Below are positions 33,363 to 40,953 of a DNA stretch of 50,230 nt, piece after piece; position 1 is the first letter of the stretch, and every line of letters begins with the position of its first letter. The position numbers and the translations under genes were made by a program. Location: positions 11,965 through 62,194 of the forward strand of contig DKUE01000002.1 of the NCBI GenBank assembly GCA_002490525.1, given 5' to 3'. The notes under the pieces are model-generated. The model saw nothing but the letters and a program-made list of their open reading frames with translations, did no database searches and was not told the DNA's origin. This DNA is from Ruminococcaceae bacterium UBA7212. Lineage in GTDB: Bacteria > Bacillota > Clostridia > Oscillospirales > Acutalibacteraceae.

Positions 33363-34298
33363 ATGCCTTTAGTTACCACTACCGAAATGTTCAAAAAAGC
33401 GTACGAGGGCGGTTACGCCATCGGTGCGTTCAATGTCAACAACATGGAGATTATTCAGGGAATTACCCGCGCGGCGAAAAAGCTGAACGCGCCCGTTATT
33501 CTGCAATGTTCCGCAGGCGCAAGAAAATACGCATCCCACGATTATCTCGTTGCCATGGTAAAAGCGGCGGCAGAAGAAACAGGTCTTCCGATTGCCCTGC
33601 ATCTTGACCACGGTCCGGATTTCGAAACCTGCAAATCCTGCATTGACGGCGGATTCACCTCTGTTATGATTGACGGTAGTCATCTGCCTTACGAAGAAAA
33701 TGTTGCACTGACTAAAAAGGTCGTTGAATATGCGCACGCACACGGCGTTGTTGTGGAAGGCGAGCTCGGTCAGCTGGCAGGCATTGAAGACGATGTCAAC
33801 GTCAGCGCAGAAGACGCAAGCTTCACAAAGCCCGAGCAGGTTTATGATTTCGTAACCAGAACCGGTGTGGATTCTTTGGCAATCGCCATCGGCACAAGCC
33901 ACGGCGCATATAAGTTCAAGCCCGGCCAGAAGCCGCAGCTTCGTTTTGACATTTTAAAAGAAGTGGAAGAAAAACTGCCCGGCTTCCCGATTGTCCTGCA
34001 CGGCGCAAGCTCCGTCAACCAGGACGATGTAAAAACCATCAACGAATTCGGCGGTCAAATGCCCGACGCTATCGGCATTCCTGAGGACATGCTCCGCGAG
34101 GCGGCTTCCATGGCGGTTTGCAAAATCAATGTCGACTCCGATATCCGTATCGCAATGACAGCGGCAATCCGTAAGCATTTCTCTGAGAATCCGACCCACT
34201 TTGACCCCAGACAGTACCTCACCCCCGCCAGAGACGCGATTGAGGGTGTTGTTTCGCACAAAATCGAGACGGTTCTCGGCTGTGCCGACAAAGCATAA
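33363..34298 (+). CDS. fba: Class II fructose-1,6-bisphosphate aldolase
   Basis: A 311-residue zinc-dependent aldolase of glycolysis and gluconeogenesis. The zinc ligands lie in ALHLDHG, in VEGELGQ, in GTSHG and in VLHGASSV. GAFNVNNME at the N-terminus and INVDSDIRIAMTAAIRK with the phosphate-binding residues are typical. The ATG at 33363 follows AAGGAG by 8 bases; a GTG at 33354 overlaps that ribosome site and is not used. The gene is a single transcription unit with a consensus promoter and a terminator, as expected for a highly expressed glycolytic enzyme. The closest alternative, tagatose bisphosphate aldolase, shares the fold. Confidence 0.93.
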   Translation: MPLVTTTEMFKKAYEGGYAIGAFNVNNMEIIQGITRAAKKLNAPVILQCSAGARKYASHDYLVAMVKAAAEETGLPIALHLDHGPDFETCKSCIDGGFTSVMIDGSHLPYEENVALTKKVVEYAHAHGVVVEGELGQLAGIEDDVNVSAEDASFTKPEQVYDFVTRTGVDSLAIAIGTSHGAYKFKPGQKPQLRFDILKEVEEKLPGFPIVLHGASSVNQDDVKTINEFGGQMPDAIGIPEDMLREAASMAVCKINVDSDIRIAMTAAIRKHFSENPTHFDPRQYLTPARDAIEGVVSHKIETVLGCADKA

Positions 34299-34314
34299 GC
34301 ATAAAAATGTTCAT

Positions 34315-34349
34315 AAAAAGCACGTTTCCGCACGGAGACGTGCTTTTTA
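34315..34349 (+). terminator. Terminator of fba
   Basis: AAAAAGCACGT / ACGTGCTTTTT stem (34315-34325 with 34338-34348) with a 12-base loop. Confidence 0.85.
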
Positions 34350-34391
34350 CGGTGACCGCATTGCTTCGGATGCGGTCATCTTGCATAGTTT

Positions 34392-34413
34392 TTTCGTATA
34401 AATTTATACGAAA
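34392..34413. promoter_or_regulatory. Perfect 22-bp palindrome, candidate operator
   Basis: Arms TTTCGTATAAA and TTTATACGAAA with no spacer. It is about 75 bases upstream of the probable murA -10. The regulator is unknown. Confidence 0.5.
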
Positions 34414-34466
34414 TCATTATGATAAAATCGACAAAAACCACGGCGAAAATTCTATAAAAAAAGACT

Positions 34467-34494
34467 TTTATTTTTCGGCGTTCAGTGGTATACT
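34467..34494 (+). promoter_or_regulatory. Probable murA promoter
   Basis: A good -10, TATACT (34489-34494), is preceded at 16 bases by the weak -35 TTTATT (about 34467-34472). Confidence 0.4.
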
Positions 34495-34665
34495 ATTTTA
34501 GTACATTTACAGGTGTTTTTTTGCCTGAATCCCGATAAGGACAAATCCCCGCAGAGTAATACAATGAAATCGCATTCGATTTTTTCTTATCAGAATTCAG
34601 ACTTTTGTTGTGTTTACAGAGTATTATTCGGATTACATAGAACAATTTAGGGAGTGAACCGTCTT

Positions 34666-35961
34666 TTGGATAAATTTGTCATTACCGGCGGTCAGCGCCT
34701 GACCGGTGAAGTCACGGTCAGCGGCGCAAAAAATGCAGTTGTCGCAATTCTTCCCGCAACAATTTTGGCACAGGATGTTTGCAGAATTGAAAATATACCG
34801 AATATCAGCGATGTTTCGGCGATGGTGAAAATTCTGAAAAACATGGGCGCGGGTATTAAATATATTAACAAAACCACTTTGGAAATTGACACGCGGCACA
34901 TTTCTTCTTACGTGGTGGAACATGACTTAACCAAACAGCTCCGCGCATCCTATTATTTGATCGGCGCGCTGATTGGTCGGTTTAACCGTGCGCGTGTGGC
35001 GATGCCGGGCGGTTGTTATTTGGGCCTTCGCCCGATTGACCAGCACATTAAGGGCTTTGAAATGCTCGGTGCAGAGGTCACCATGGAAGAAAATGCCATG
35101 GTGAACGTGCGGGCAGAAAACCTGCTGGGCAACTCGGTATATCTGGACGTGGTTTCCGTTGGTGCGACCATTAATGTTATGCTGGCGGCGGTTAAAGCAC
35201 GCGGGCTTACAGTAATTGAAAATGCCGCTAAAGAACCGCATATTGTCGACCTCGCCAACTTTCTCAACACCATGGGGGCGGATGTGCGCGGTGCCGGTAC
35301 GGACGTGATTAAAATCCGCGGCGTAGAACGGCTGCACGGGTGTGAGTATTCCATTATCCCCGACCAAATCGAAGCGGGCACATATATGGTTGCCGCCGCG
35401 GCAACCATGGGAGATGTGCTTGTGAAAAACGTCATTCCCAAGCACTTGGAATCCATTACCGCAAAGCTGATTGAGGTAGGTGCAACCGTTTTGGAATACG
35501 ACGAGGCGGTGCGTGTCATGATGCATAAACGTCCCGGGCACTGTAACATTAAAACCATGCCTCATCCCGGATTCCCGACGGACATGCAGCCGCAATTCTC
35601 GACACTGCTGTGTCTCGCCGAGGGCACAAGCTTTGTTTCCGAAAGCGTTTGGGACAACCGTTTCCGTTATGCAGAGCAATTACAGCGCATGGGTGCCGGC
35701 ATTCATGTAAACGGTAAAACCGCCGTGATTGAGGGCGTAGAAGCGTTAAAGGGCGCACCTATCCGTGCGGACGATTTGCGTGCAGGCGCGGCAATGCTGA
35801 TTGCGGCAATGGCGGCAAACGGCGTATCGGAGTTGGAAGAAATTCAGCATATTGAACGCGGCTATGAAAATGTCGTGGATAAATTCCGTTCGCTCGGTGC
35901 AATCATTGAACGGCGTACTTTCCCGGATGACGATGCGCATATGCAAATGCATGCAGGGTAA
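34666..35961 (+). CDS. murA: UDP-N-acetylglucosamine 1-carboxyvinyltransferase
   Basis: A 431-residue enzyme of the first committed peptidoglycan step, adding enolpyruvate from PEP to UDP-GlcNAc. The catalytic Cys117 is in MPGGCYLG, so the enzyme should be sensitive to fosfomycin. Lys22 in GAKNAVV and the C-terminal LRAGAAMLIAAMAANG segment are conserved. I choose the TTG at 34666, 10 bases after AGGGAG. The GTG at 34654 overlaps that ribosome site. Firmicutes often have two MurA paralogues; which one this is cannot be told from the window. Confidence 0.95.
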   Translation: MDKFVITGGQRLTGEVTVSGAKNAVVAILPATILAQDVCRIENIPNISDVSAMVKILKNMGAGIKYINKTTLEIDTRHISSYVVEHDLTKQLRASYYLIGALIGRFNRARVAMPGGCYLGLRPIDQHIKGFEMLGAEVTMEENAMVNVRAENLLGNSVYLDVVSVGATINVMLAAVKARGLTVIENAAKEPHIVDLANFLNTMGADVRGAGTDVIKIRGVERLHGCEYSIIPDQIEAGTYMVAAAATMGDVLVKNVIPKHLESITAKLIEVGATVLEYDEAVRVMMHKRPGHCNIKTMPHPGFPTDMQPQFSTLLCLAEGTSFVSESVWDNRFRYAEQLQRMGAGIHVNGKTAVIEGVEALKGAPIRADDLRAGAAMLIAAMAANGVSELEEIQHIERGYENVVDKFRSLGAIIERRTFPDDDAHMQMHAG

Positions 35962-36117
35962 CAGATTCGATACATCTTTTTCACATCGGTTTTTACAGGC
36001 AGACGCAGTGTCTGCCTGTTTGTTTTTCATAGACAGCCCTTGAGCGGGGGATTCGGTGCCGCATCAGCACTTGCACCGAATCTCAAAAAATGTGAAAATC
36101 TTCCGATATAAAGGGGG

Positions 36118-36146
36118 TTTACAAACGGAATCTATTGTGCTAGAAT
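36118..36146 (+). promoter_or_regulatory. Sigma-A promoter of the sortase locus
   Basis: TTTACA (36118-36123), 17-base spacer, TAGAAT (36141-36146), about 70 bases upstream of the first gene. Confidence 0.65.
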
Positions 36147-36217
36147 AAATATGCTGTATTAGGTATCTCGCTATCACTGCCGAATACGCAAAAATCACAC
36201 AAGGGAGAGTTCCTAAC

Positions 36218-36796
36218 ATGAAGAAATTGGCATGCCTCATGGTTGTAGCTGTCCTTCTTGTCGTTTCCATGGTCCCGGCTTTCGCAGCTTCGGGCATCAA
36301 CGAGTACGAGAAGAAACTCATCGAATATGTGCAGACTGCATATGTTGTTGACGGCAAAACCATTACGGTTCCCGCTGAGTACATTACGGCTCTCGAGAAC
36401 GTGTTTACCAATGTAGACACAACAGAAGCACAGTACAATGAAATCAAGGGCATCCTTGACGAAGCACTTGCTTTTGTTAAGTCCAAGAACCTTCAGACGT
36501 TGGAAGATATTACCAAGACAGGCTCTACCAAGACCCTTCTTGCGTATGCTGACAAAGCTCTCGGCGTTGTCGGCTTCAAGCTTTCGACCAAAGGTTCCCT
36601 TGCGGACGCTGACCACGGCCTTCTGATTATCACCGATGCAAACGGCAAAGTGATTGCTGAACTGCACCCGGCGGTTATCACCAAGACCGGTGCTGACTTC
36701 ACTTCCGCTGCTTTCTGCGGTGCAGCTGCTGTTGCAGTTCTTGCTGCTGCAGGCGTTGCTGTGAAGCGCTTCCGCAAAGAGTCTGATGAAGACTGA
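36218..36796 (+). CDS. Exported tail-anchored protein, candidate sortase substrate with ITKTG motif
   Basis: A 192-residue protein with a signal peptide (MKKLACLMVVAVLLVVSMVP then AFA, cleavage near residue 23-24), a soluble domain of about 130 residues that is mostly helical at first (EYEKKLIEYVQTAY) and beta-rich later, and a C-terminal sorting-signal-like end: ITKTG (154-158), a hydrophobic segment (about 163-182) and a basic tail KRFRKESDED. The motif lacks LP of LPXTG but keeps TG at positions 4-5. ITKTG also occurs at 98-102. A sortase gene overlaps its end. I do not recognise the soluble domain. A simple tail-anchored membrane protein is the alternative. AAGGGAGAG precedes the ATG. Confidence 0.7.
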   Translation: MKKLACLMVVAVLLVVSMVPAFAASGINEYEKKLIEYVQTAYVVDGKTITVPAEYITALENVFTNVDTTEAQYNEIKGILDEALAFVKSKNLQTLEDITKTGSTKTLLAYADKALGVVGFKLSTKGSLADADHGLLIITDANGKVIAELHPAVITKTGADFTSAAFCGAAAVAVLAAAGVAVKRFRKESDED

Positions 36797-37478
36797 TTCC
36801 GAAAAAAATCGGAGTAAGAAGAGCTACCGGAAGCAGTTTATACTGTTTCCGGTAGTTTTTTTACTGTGCGGATATTTGCTGCTCTTCGTATCTCTTACGC
36901 CGATTCTCGACCCCCTGCTTTCGGTATACCGACTGGCGTTTTCCAATGCCAATGTCGAGACCATTGACGAACCAGGGGCGGGCAGCATTTTCAATGGCTC
37001 GACCGGGCTTACCTCCGGTCACTTAAATTGGAATGATTTCGAGTTCCCTGAATACGGTTCTGCCTTCGGCAGAATTACTGTAGAGGGAACTGAGATTGAT
37101 ACAGACGTCATTTACGGCGACAGCACAACGCTTCTTAAGCGCGGTGCGTGCATGTCTATGTACAGCCACATTCCCGGCTGCGGCACAGGCGTTTTAATCG
37201 GTGCGCACAACAATACCTACTTTCATACTTTACCGTATGTACAGGAAGGCGCGTTGGTACACCTGGAAACAACCTATGGCTCTTATGTATACCGTGTTTA
37301 CAAAACAGCCATTCTCAAGAATGACGACGCCGCAGGCTATCGCAGTGAATTAAACGGTGACAAAGAGGTTTTGCTGTTATATACCTGCTACCCGAATGAC
37401 ACAATCGCGTCCACGCCGTACCGCTTCTTCGCATTCTGCGAATATGTATCCGGTCCGACCGTGAATATGTATGAATAA
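36786..37478 (+). CDS. Class D-like sortase
   Basis: A 230-residue transpeptidase anchored by one N-terminal helix (about 18-38) and facing outward. Catalytic residues: His141 in LIGAHNNT, Cys201 in LLLYTCYPND and Arg213 in STPYRFFAFCEYV. The TCYP motif and the distance to the arginine fit class D sortases. The ATG overlaps the end of the substrate-like gene by 11 bases (ATGAAGACTGA), suggesting coupled translation. An intrinsic terminator hairpin lies inside codons 13-26 of this gene. The third gene of the locus starts 12 bases after the stop codon. Substrate specificity is unknown; the adjacent exported protein is the obvious candidate. Confidence 0.88.
   Translation: MKTDSEKNRSKKSYRKQFILFPVVFLLCGYLLLFVSLTPILDPLLSVYRLAFSNANVETIDEPGAGSIFNGSTGLTSGHLNWNDFEFPEYGSAFGRITVEGTEIDTDVIYGDSTTLLKRGACMSMYSHIPGCGTGVLIGAHNNTYFHTLPYVQEGALVHLETTYGSYVYRVYKTAILKNDDAAGYRSELNGDKEVLLLYTCYPNDTIASTPYRFFAFCEYVSGPTVNMYE
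36824..36862 (+). terminator. Intrinsic terminator embedded in the start of the sortase gene
   Basis: A 13-bp stem CTACCGGAAGCAG / CTGTTTCCGGTAG (36824-36836 with 36843-36855), loop TTTATA, then seven T's (36856-36862). It is fully inside the sortase coding frame, coding for SYRKQFILFPVVFL, and lies 28 bases after the stop codon of the first gene. Confidence 0.8.
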
Positions 37479-37490
37479 GGGGGCGCCGAA

Positions 37491-38354
37491 ATGACAAAAA
37501 CTGCAAAACGGGCACGCTCCGTAATTTGTACAACCGTTTCCTTTTTAATGTCTCTGACAGTTACGTTTACCATGCTCTGCACGGCGCTGTCTCTGACAGC
37601 GCTCAATCCGGCATTTGCTGTACAGACAGCACTGCGCTCCCAATACAGCGAGCACCTGACGGCTGAGCTGAAAGAAGAATTCATTTCCTTCGGCAGTGCC
37701 TGCAATATTGACGCCGCCTTTTTTGACGGCATCTTTACCGACGTCATTACGCCGGAGGTCATTGACCGAGACACTGAAAAGGTTCTGCGTGAGTTTTACG
37801 CAGGTTCCGTGCAGGAAAAACGGGATACTGCCGCGTTAGAGGATGCGTTATATTCGCGCTTACAGAGCTACGCCGAGGGAAAAAACTTTTCATTGACAGA
37901 TGAAGTCAACGAAAATCTTCGCGACATCGCCGCAGAGCTTTGCGAAGTATACAACGCCTATGTTTCGGTGTTTTCCATGTCCGTATTTAAAACAGCTTCG
38001 CGCTTACTCGCAAAATACCGTCCCTTCGGCTGGTATGCCGCGGCGGCAGGTGCCGCAGGCTTTTGCGTCTGTGCGGTGATATTGCGGCTGTATTTCCAAA
38101 AAAAGAAAAATTACCTGCGATATTTCATTTATGCGTTTTCTGCCGCGGCTCTGATGCTGTTGCTTGCGCCTGCGGCGGCGCTGATTTTGAATATCGGCGG
38201 CAATATCAATATCAGCAATGCTTCTCTGTACGATTTTGCAACCGGTATGATAAACGGCGTACTGATTGTGTCGGCCGCCTCTGCGGCAATTCCTGCGGCA
38301 GTCACTGCACTGCTTGCCTTTGTACGTCAGCGCGCAGTAAAAACCAATCACTGA
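37491..38354 (+). CDS. Unrecognised four-helix membrane protein of the sortase locus
   Basis: A 287-residue protein with one N-terminal helix (about 12-36), a large extracytoplasmic helical domain (about 45-170, with many acidic residues: TAELKEEFISFGSACN, VIDRDTEKVLREFYAGS), and three further helices near 179-200, 207-232 and 253-280. It starts 12 bases after the sortase stop codon with GGGGGCG as a poor ribosome site. Membrane proteins of this kind accompany class D-like sortases in several clostridia, as far as I recall, but I cannot name the family. A role as a membrane partner or chaperone of the sortase is inference. A weak hairpin terminator follows. Confidence 0.7.
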   Translation: MTKTAKRARSVICTTVSFLMSLTVTFTMLCTALSLTALNPAFAVQTALRSQYSEHLTAELKEEFISFGSACNIDAAFFDGIFTDVITPEVIDRDTEKVLREFYAGSVQEKRDTAALEDALYSRLQSYAEGKNFSLTDEVNENLRDIAAELCEVYNAYVSVFSMSVFKTASRLLAKYRPFGWYAAAAGAAGFCVCAVILRLYFQKKKNYLRYFIYAFSAAALMLLLAPAAALILNIGGNINISNASLYDFATGMINGVLIVSAASAAIPAAVTALLAFVRQRAVKTNH

Positions 38355-38377
38355 AAAACCGTATTCCATTTGTAAAA

Positions 38378-38410
38378 GATGTCCCGCCTGTGTATTCGGC
38401 GGGACGTTTC
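38378..38410 (+). terminator. Hairpin after the sortase locus
   Basis: GTCCCGCC / GGCGGGAC (38381-38388 with 38398-38405) followed by GTTTCAC. The T-run is weak. Confidence 0.55.
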
Positions 38411-38500
38411 ACTGTCTATTTGAAATTTTATCCGTTGTGCCTTGCGGACTTTTGCAGTTTGCCCGTGACCCCGAAAAAAGGGAAAACGGTATGTCTTATA

Positions 38501-38529
38501 TTGACGAAAAAGAAAAAACAGTCTATAAT
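38501..38529 (+). promoter_or_regulatory. Sigma-A promoter of the sugar kinase gene
   Basis: TTGACG (38501-38506), 17-base A-rich spacer, TATAAT (38524-38529), 45 bases upstream of the start codon. Confidence 0.85.
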
Positions 38530-38573
38530 AATAAAGTTACTATCCATTAATATAAGAAGGGGCGTTGTTTTCC

Positions 38574-39683
38574 ATGACACCGCAGTTTGATTTGACCTTT
38601 TTGCAAACCAATTTTTCGATTTCGGGAACCTATTTGGACTATACGGTAAAAAATGACGGGCACATCAATGCAACCTTTGTTTTGCATTTTGAAAAGGACG
38701 GGGTAAAGTCGGACTACATCGTACAGCGCATCAACACAAATGTGTTTAAAAGCCCCGATGCACTGATGCAGAATATTGTCGGCGTAACCTCCTTCCTGCG
38801 TGAAAAGATCTCGGCACGCGGCGGCAACCCAAACCGTGAAACGCTCTGTTTTTTGCCCGCCGTCAGCGGCAAGTATTACGCAGTTGATGCGGACGGAGCA
38901 TGCTGGCGCTGTTACCGCTATATTGATGATGTGTACACCTGCAACACAATTGACAGCGAAGAAGTCTTTTATAACGCCGGGATGTCGTTCGGCTCATTTC
39001 AGAAATCTTTGGCGGACTATCCCGCCGAAACGCTGGCAGAAACGATCCCGAATTTTCACAATACATATTCCCGCTTTTTAGACTTTGAAACTGCCGTGCA
39101 GGAAAACCGTGCAGGTCGGCGCGAAACCGTAGAAGCGGAAATACAGTTTGTCCGCGACCGTGAAGCGGATACACACGTACTGCTTGATTTAATCGAAAAA
39201 GCCGAACTGCCGCTGCGCGTTACACATAATGACACAAAGCTGAATAATATTTTGTTCGACAACCAAACCAATCAGGGCATTTGCATTATTGACTTAGATA
39301 CGGTAATGCCGGGGCTTTCTCTGTACGATTTCGGCGACAGCATCCGCTTCGGTGCAAATACCGCAAGCGAAGACGAAAAGGATTTGTCAAAGGTCTCTTT
39401 GAGCCTGCCGCTTTACAAAGCTTATACGGAAGGGTATTTATCTTCCGCCAAGGAAAGCCTTTGGGCACGTGAAATCGAATATCTGCCGTTTTCAGCTAAG
39501 CTGATGACCTTTGAATGCGGCATGCGCTTTTTAACCGATTACCTGAACGGCGATACCTATTTCAAAACGGAATATCCCGAGCACAATCTCGTCCGCTGCC
39601 GTACACAGTTCACACTGGTTGCCGATATGGAAAAGAAAATGGCGGATATGCAAAAAATCACCGCGGAAGCGGCAACGGCATAA
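38574..39683 (+). CDS. N-acetylhexosamine 1-kinase-like phosphotransferase (APH fold)
   Basis: A 369-residue aminoglycoside-phosphotransferase-fold kinase. The catalytic loop LRVTHNDTKLNNILFD and the metal-binding CIIDLDTVMPGL, followed by YDFGDSIRFGANTA, match N-acetylhexosamine 1-kinases (NahK/LnpB) of bifidobacteria and clostridia, which phosphorylate GlcNAc or GalNAc at C1 in the lacto-N-biose/galacto-N-biose pathway. IVQRINTNVF is the nucleotide-binding lysine-region equivalent. The ATG at 38574 is spaced properly from AAGGGG; an upstream TTG is too close to it. No lacto-N-biose phosphorylase or galT is adjacent, so substrate is inference. It fits with nagA and the fucose operon as glycan-use genes. 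Confidence 0.8.
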   Translation: MTPQFDLTFLQTNFSISGTYLDYTVKNDGHINATFVLHFEKDGVKSDYIVQRINTNVFKSPDALMQNIVGVTSFLREKISARGGNPNRETLCFLPAVSGKYYAVDADGACWRCYRYIDDVYTCNTIDSEEVFYNAGMSFGSFQKSLADYPAETLAETIPNFHNTYSRFLDFETAVQENRAGRRETVEAEIQFVRDREADTHVLLDLIEKAELPLRVTHNDTKLNNILFDNQTNQGICIIDLDTVMPGLSLYDFGDSIRFGANTASEDEKDLSKVSLSLPLYKAYTEGYLSSAKESLWAREIEYLPFSAKLMTFECGMRFLTDYLNGDTYFKTEYPEHNLVRCRTQFTLVADMEKKMADMQKITAEAATA

Positions 39684-39708
39684 GCGCACAGCATAGAAAA
39701 CACTATAC

Positions 39709-39755
39709 AGCACCCCGTGTCTCCTTTTTTTCGGGTAAGGCACGGGGTGTTCCTG
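39709..39755 (+). terminator. Terminator after the sugar kinase gene
   Basis: CACCCCGTG / CACGGGGTG stem (39711-39719 with 39741-39749) with a T-rich internal loop, followed by TTCCTGT. Confidence 0.65.
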
Positions 39756-39767
39756 TATTTGGAAAAC

Positions 39768-39945
39768 AGATAGCCGGACGGCACGAATTTGAACCCGCCT
39801 AAAGCGGCGGTCTTTTGCGGGAATAGATTCTTCCTGAACCGGGAAAAAACACAGCAATCCTGTCGGATTGCGAGTATTTTTGACGCCTTGCAGGGGAAAA
39901 GATATCCTGCAAACCCGGATTCAAATTCGCGCCGTCCGGCTATCT
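39768..39945. ncRNA. 178-base inverted-repeat element with 29-bp closing stem, candidate structured RNA
   Basis: The ends (39768-39796 and 39917-39945) pair over 29 positions with 27 Watson-Crick pairs; the left arm begins AGATAGCCGGACGGC. Inside are local stems CCCGC / GCGGG, GCAATCC / GGATTGC and TTGCAGG / CCTGCAA, which gives a multi-branch fold. It lies between the convergent kinase gene and the small-protein operon. No reading frame supports it. I cannot assign it to a known RNA family, and it could also be a miniature mobile element; I see no clear target-site duplication. Confidence 0.45.
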
Positions 39946-39961
39946 CCGAATCCCATTTTTC

Positions 39962-40393
39962 TCACGACATGATATACAGCAGAGCCATCATCAGTGCCTC
40001 ATCTGCACCTTCGGATTTTAACAGCAAAAGCAGGGAAAACAGCATCGCTTCATCCGGTTCCTTTAAAACCGTATCCAAAAGCGTGGCTTTGCTTTTTTGC
40101 GCGGACAGCTGCTGTGTTTTCTTGGTTTCCGGCTCAAAATACTCCCGAAAACTCGGATAGACAATATCTTTGTTTTCAGGCAGATTCAGCGGCATGGAGA
40201 TTCTGCCGTGCGTTTTTTTAGATGCCGACGGCGACACGGCATGCGCAGACGGCGGTGCCGTATTTTCCGCCGTGCGTTTCGGCGGCGGATTTGTACTTTG
40301 CACCGCTTCTTCGGAATACTTCTGCATATTGCGCACGCGTTCTAAGGCTTTTTCCTGCATGCGCTGTAATTCGTCATACGTATATTCCCGCAT
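39962..40393 (-). CDS. Unrecognised small protein, third gene of a three-gene operon
   Basis: A 143-residue protein: a basic/coiled N-terminal helix (YDELQRMQEKALERVRNMQ, about 5-27), a Pro/Ser/Ala-rich disordered stretch (about 30-62), a short conserved-looking segment with MPLNLPENKDIVYPSFREYFE, and a hydrophobic C-terminal helix region LFSLLLLLKSEGADEALMMALLYIM that could be membrane-associated or a protein interface. It follows the second gene by 1 base. The layout suggests an adaptor or peripheral membrane protein; I do not recognise a family. Confidence 0.6.
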   Translation of the reverse strand: MREYTYDELQRMQEKALERVRNMQKYSEEAVQSTNPPPKRTAENTAPPSAHAVSPSASKKTHGRISMPLNLPENKDIVYPSFREYFEPETKKTQQLSAQKSKATLLDTVLKEPDEAMLFSLLLLLKSEGADEALMMALLYIMS

Positions 40394-40394
40394 A

Positions 40395-40745
40395 TCAGAA
40401 CAGTCCTTTCAACAGCGGCAATGTATCCATCAGGCGCAAAAAGCGCATGGCTTCGTCCGCTTTTTTGCGGCGGTCCTCAGATAAAAGCGGTTTCAGAGCC
40501 GAAATAAATTTGGTGCGGTCATCCTCCCGATTCAGCTGTCCCGCCACAGTAGTCAGTACCTTTGCCATATCCGCACCAAACAGGGCGGAAACCCCGCCGC
40601 CGTCCTGTGTTTGTGGCTTTGTCTGCGATGATGCGGATGTCTCTTTCTCTGCACCGTTTTGCGCAATCAGACTTTGCGCAACCCCTTTCAGCCGCTCCAG
40701 CTCTTCAGGACTGACGCTTGAGAGCAATTCACTGATGCTGTCCAT
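40395..40745 (-). CDS. Unrecognised small helical protein, second gene of the operon
   Basis: A 116-residue protein with an N-terminal helix SISELLSSVSPEELERLKGVAQSLI, a low-complexity linker (ETSASSQTKPQTQDGGG), and a C-terminal helical domain ending in EAMRFLRLMDTLPLLKGLF, which resembles C-termini of small uncharacterised clostridial proteins. The start overlaps the end of the first gene by 17 bases. I do not recognise a family and assign no function. Confidence 0.65.
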   Translation of the reverse strand: MDSISELLSSVSPEELERLKGVAQSLIAQNGAEKETSASSQTKPQTQDGGGVSALFGADMAKVLTTVAGQLNREDDRTKFISALKPLLSEDRRKKADEAMRFLRLMDTLPLLKGLF

Positions 40746-40953
40746 CTTGTTCCCCCATCAATTTTCTCATCAGACTTTGCGCCTGCGGCGTAGAAAGCAA
40801 TTCCTTCGCCGCATTTTCATCCCGCAGTACAGTCTGTAATTTTTCGGACTGCGCAGGCGACAATTGCTGCAGCAAATACTCCTCTGCCTCTTTTTTGGTT
40901 CCTTTGCGCTTCAGCTCCGCAACCATTTTGTCTAAAAAACCGTTGTCCTGCAT
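40729..40953 (-). CDS. Unrecognised small helical protein, first gene of the operon
   Basis: A 74-residue helical, charged protein (MQDNGFLDKMVAELKRKGTK, then EEYLLQQLSPAQSEKLQTVL). I use the ATG at 40953 with AGGTG upstream; the frame is open for 3 more codons. It opens a three-gene operon of small alpha-helical proteins. SPAQSEKLQTVLRDE and SPEELERLKGVAQS in the next protein look alike and may mark related helical modules. Its function is unknown. Confidence 0.65.
   Translation of the reverse strand: MQDNGFLDKMVAELKRKGTKKEAEEYLLQQLSPAQSEKLQTVLRDENAAKELLSTPQAQSLMRKLMGEQDGQHQ

Larger units (their letters stand above)
34299..34665. other. Regulatory gap between fba and murA
   Basis: Contains the fba terminator, a GACCGCAT / ATGCGGTC stem, a perfect 22-bp palindrome, a probable murA -10 and a leader with a small AAATCG / CGATTT stem followed by T's (34566-34588), which could act as a weak attenuator. 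No gene seen. Confidence 0.55.

Noticed and set aside
34927..35679. 250-codon frame antisense to murA
   Set aside because: It is an antisense shadow of a clearly identified enzyme.
39768..39945. tRNA-like 3' end (TTCAAAT loop) on either strand of the inverted-repeat element
   Set aside because: The bases flanking the TTCAAAT loop do not form a T stem, and no anticodon arm or CCA follows.
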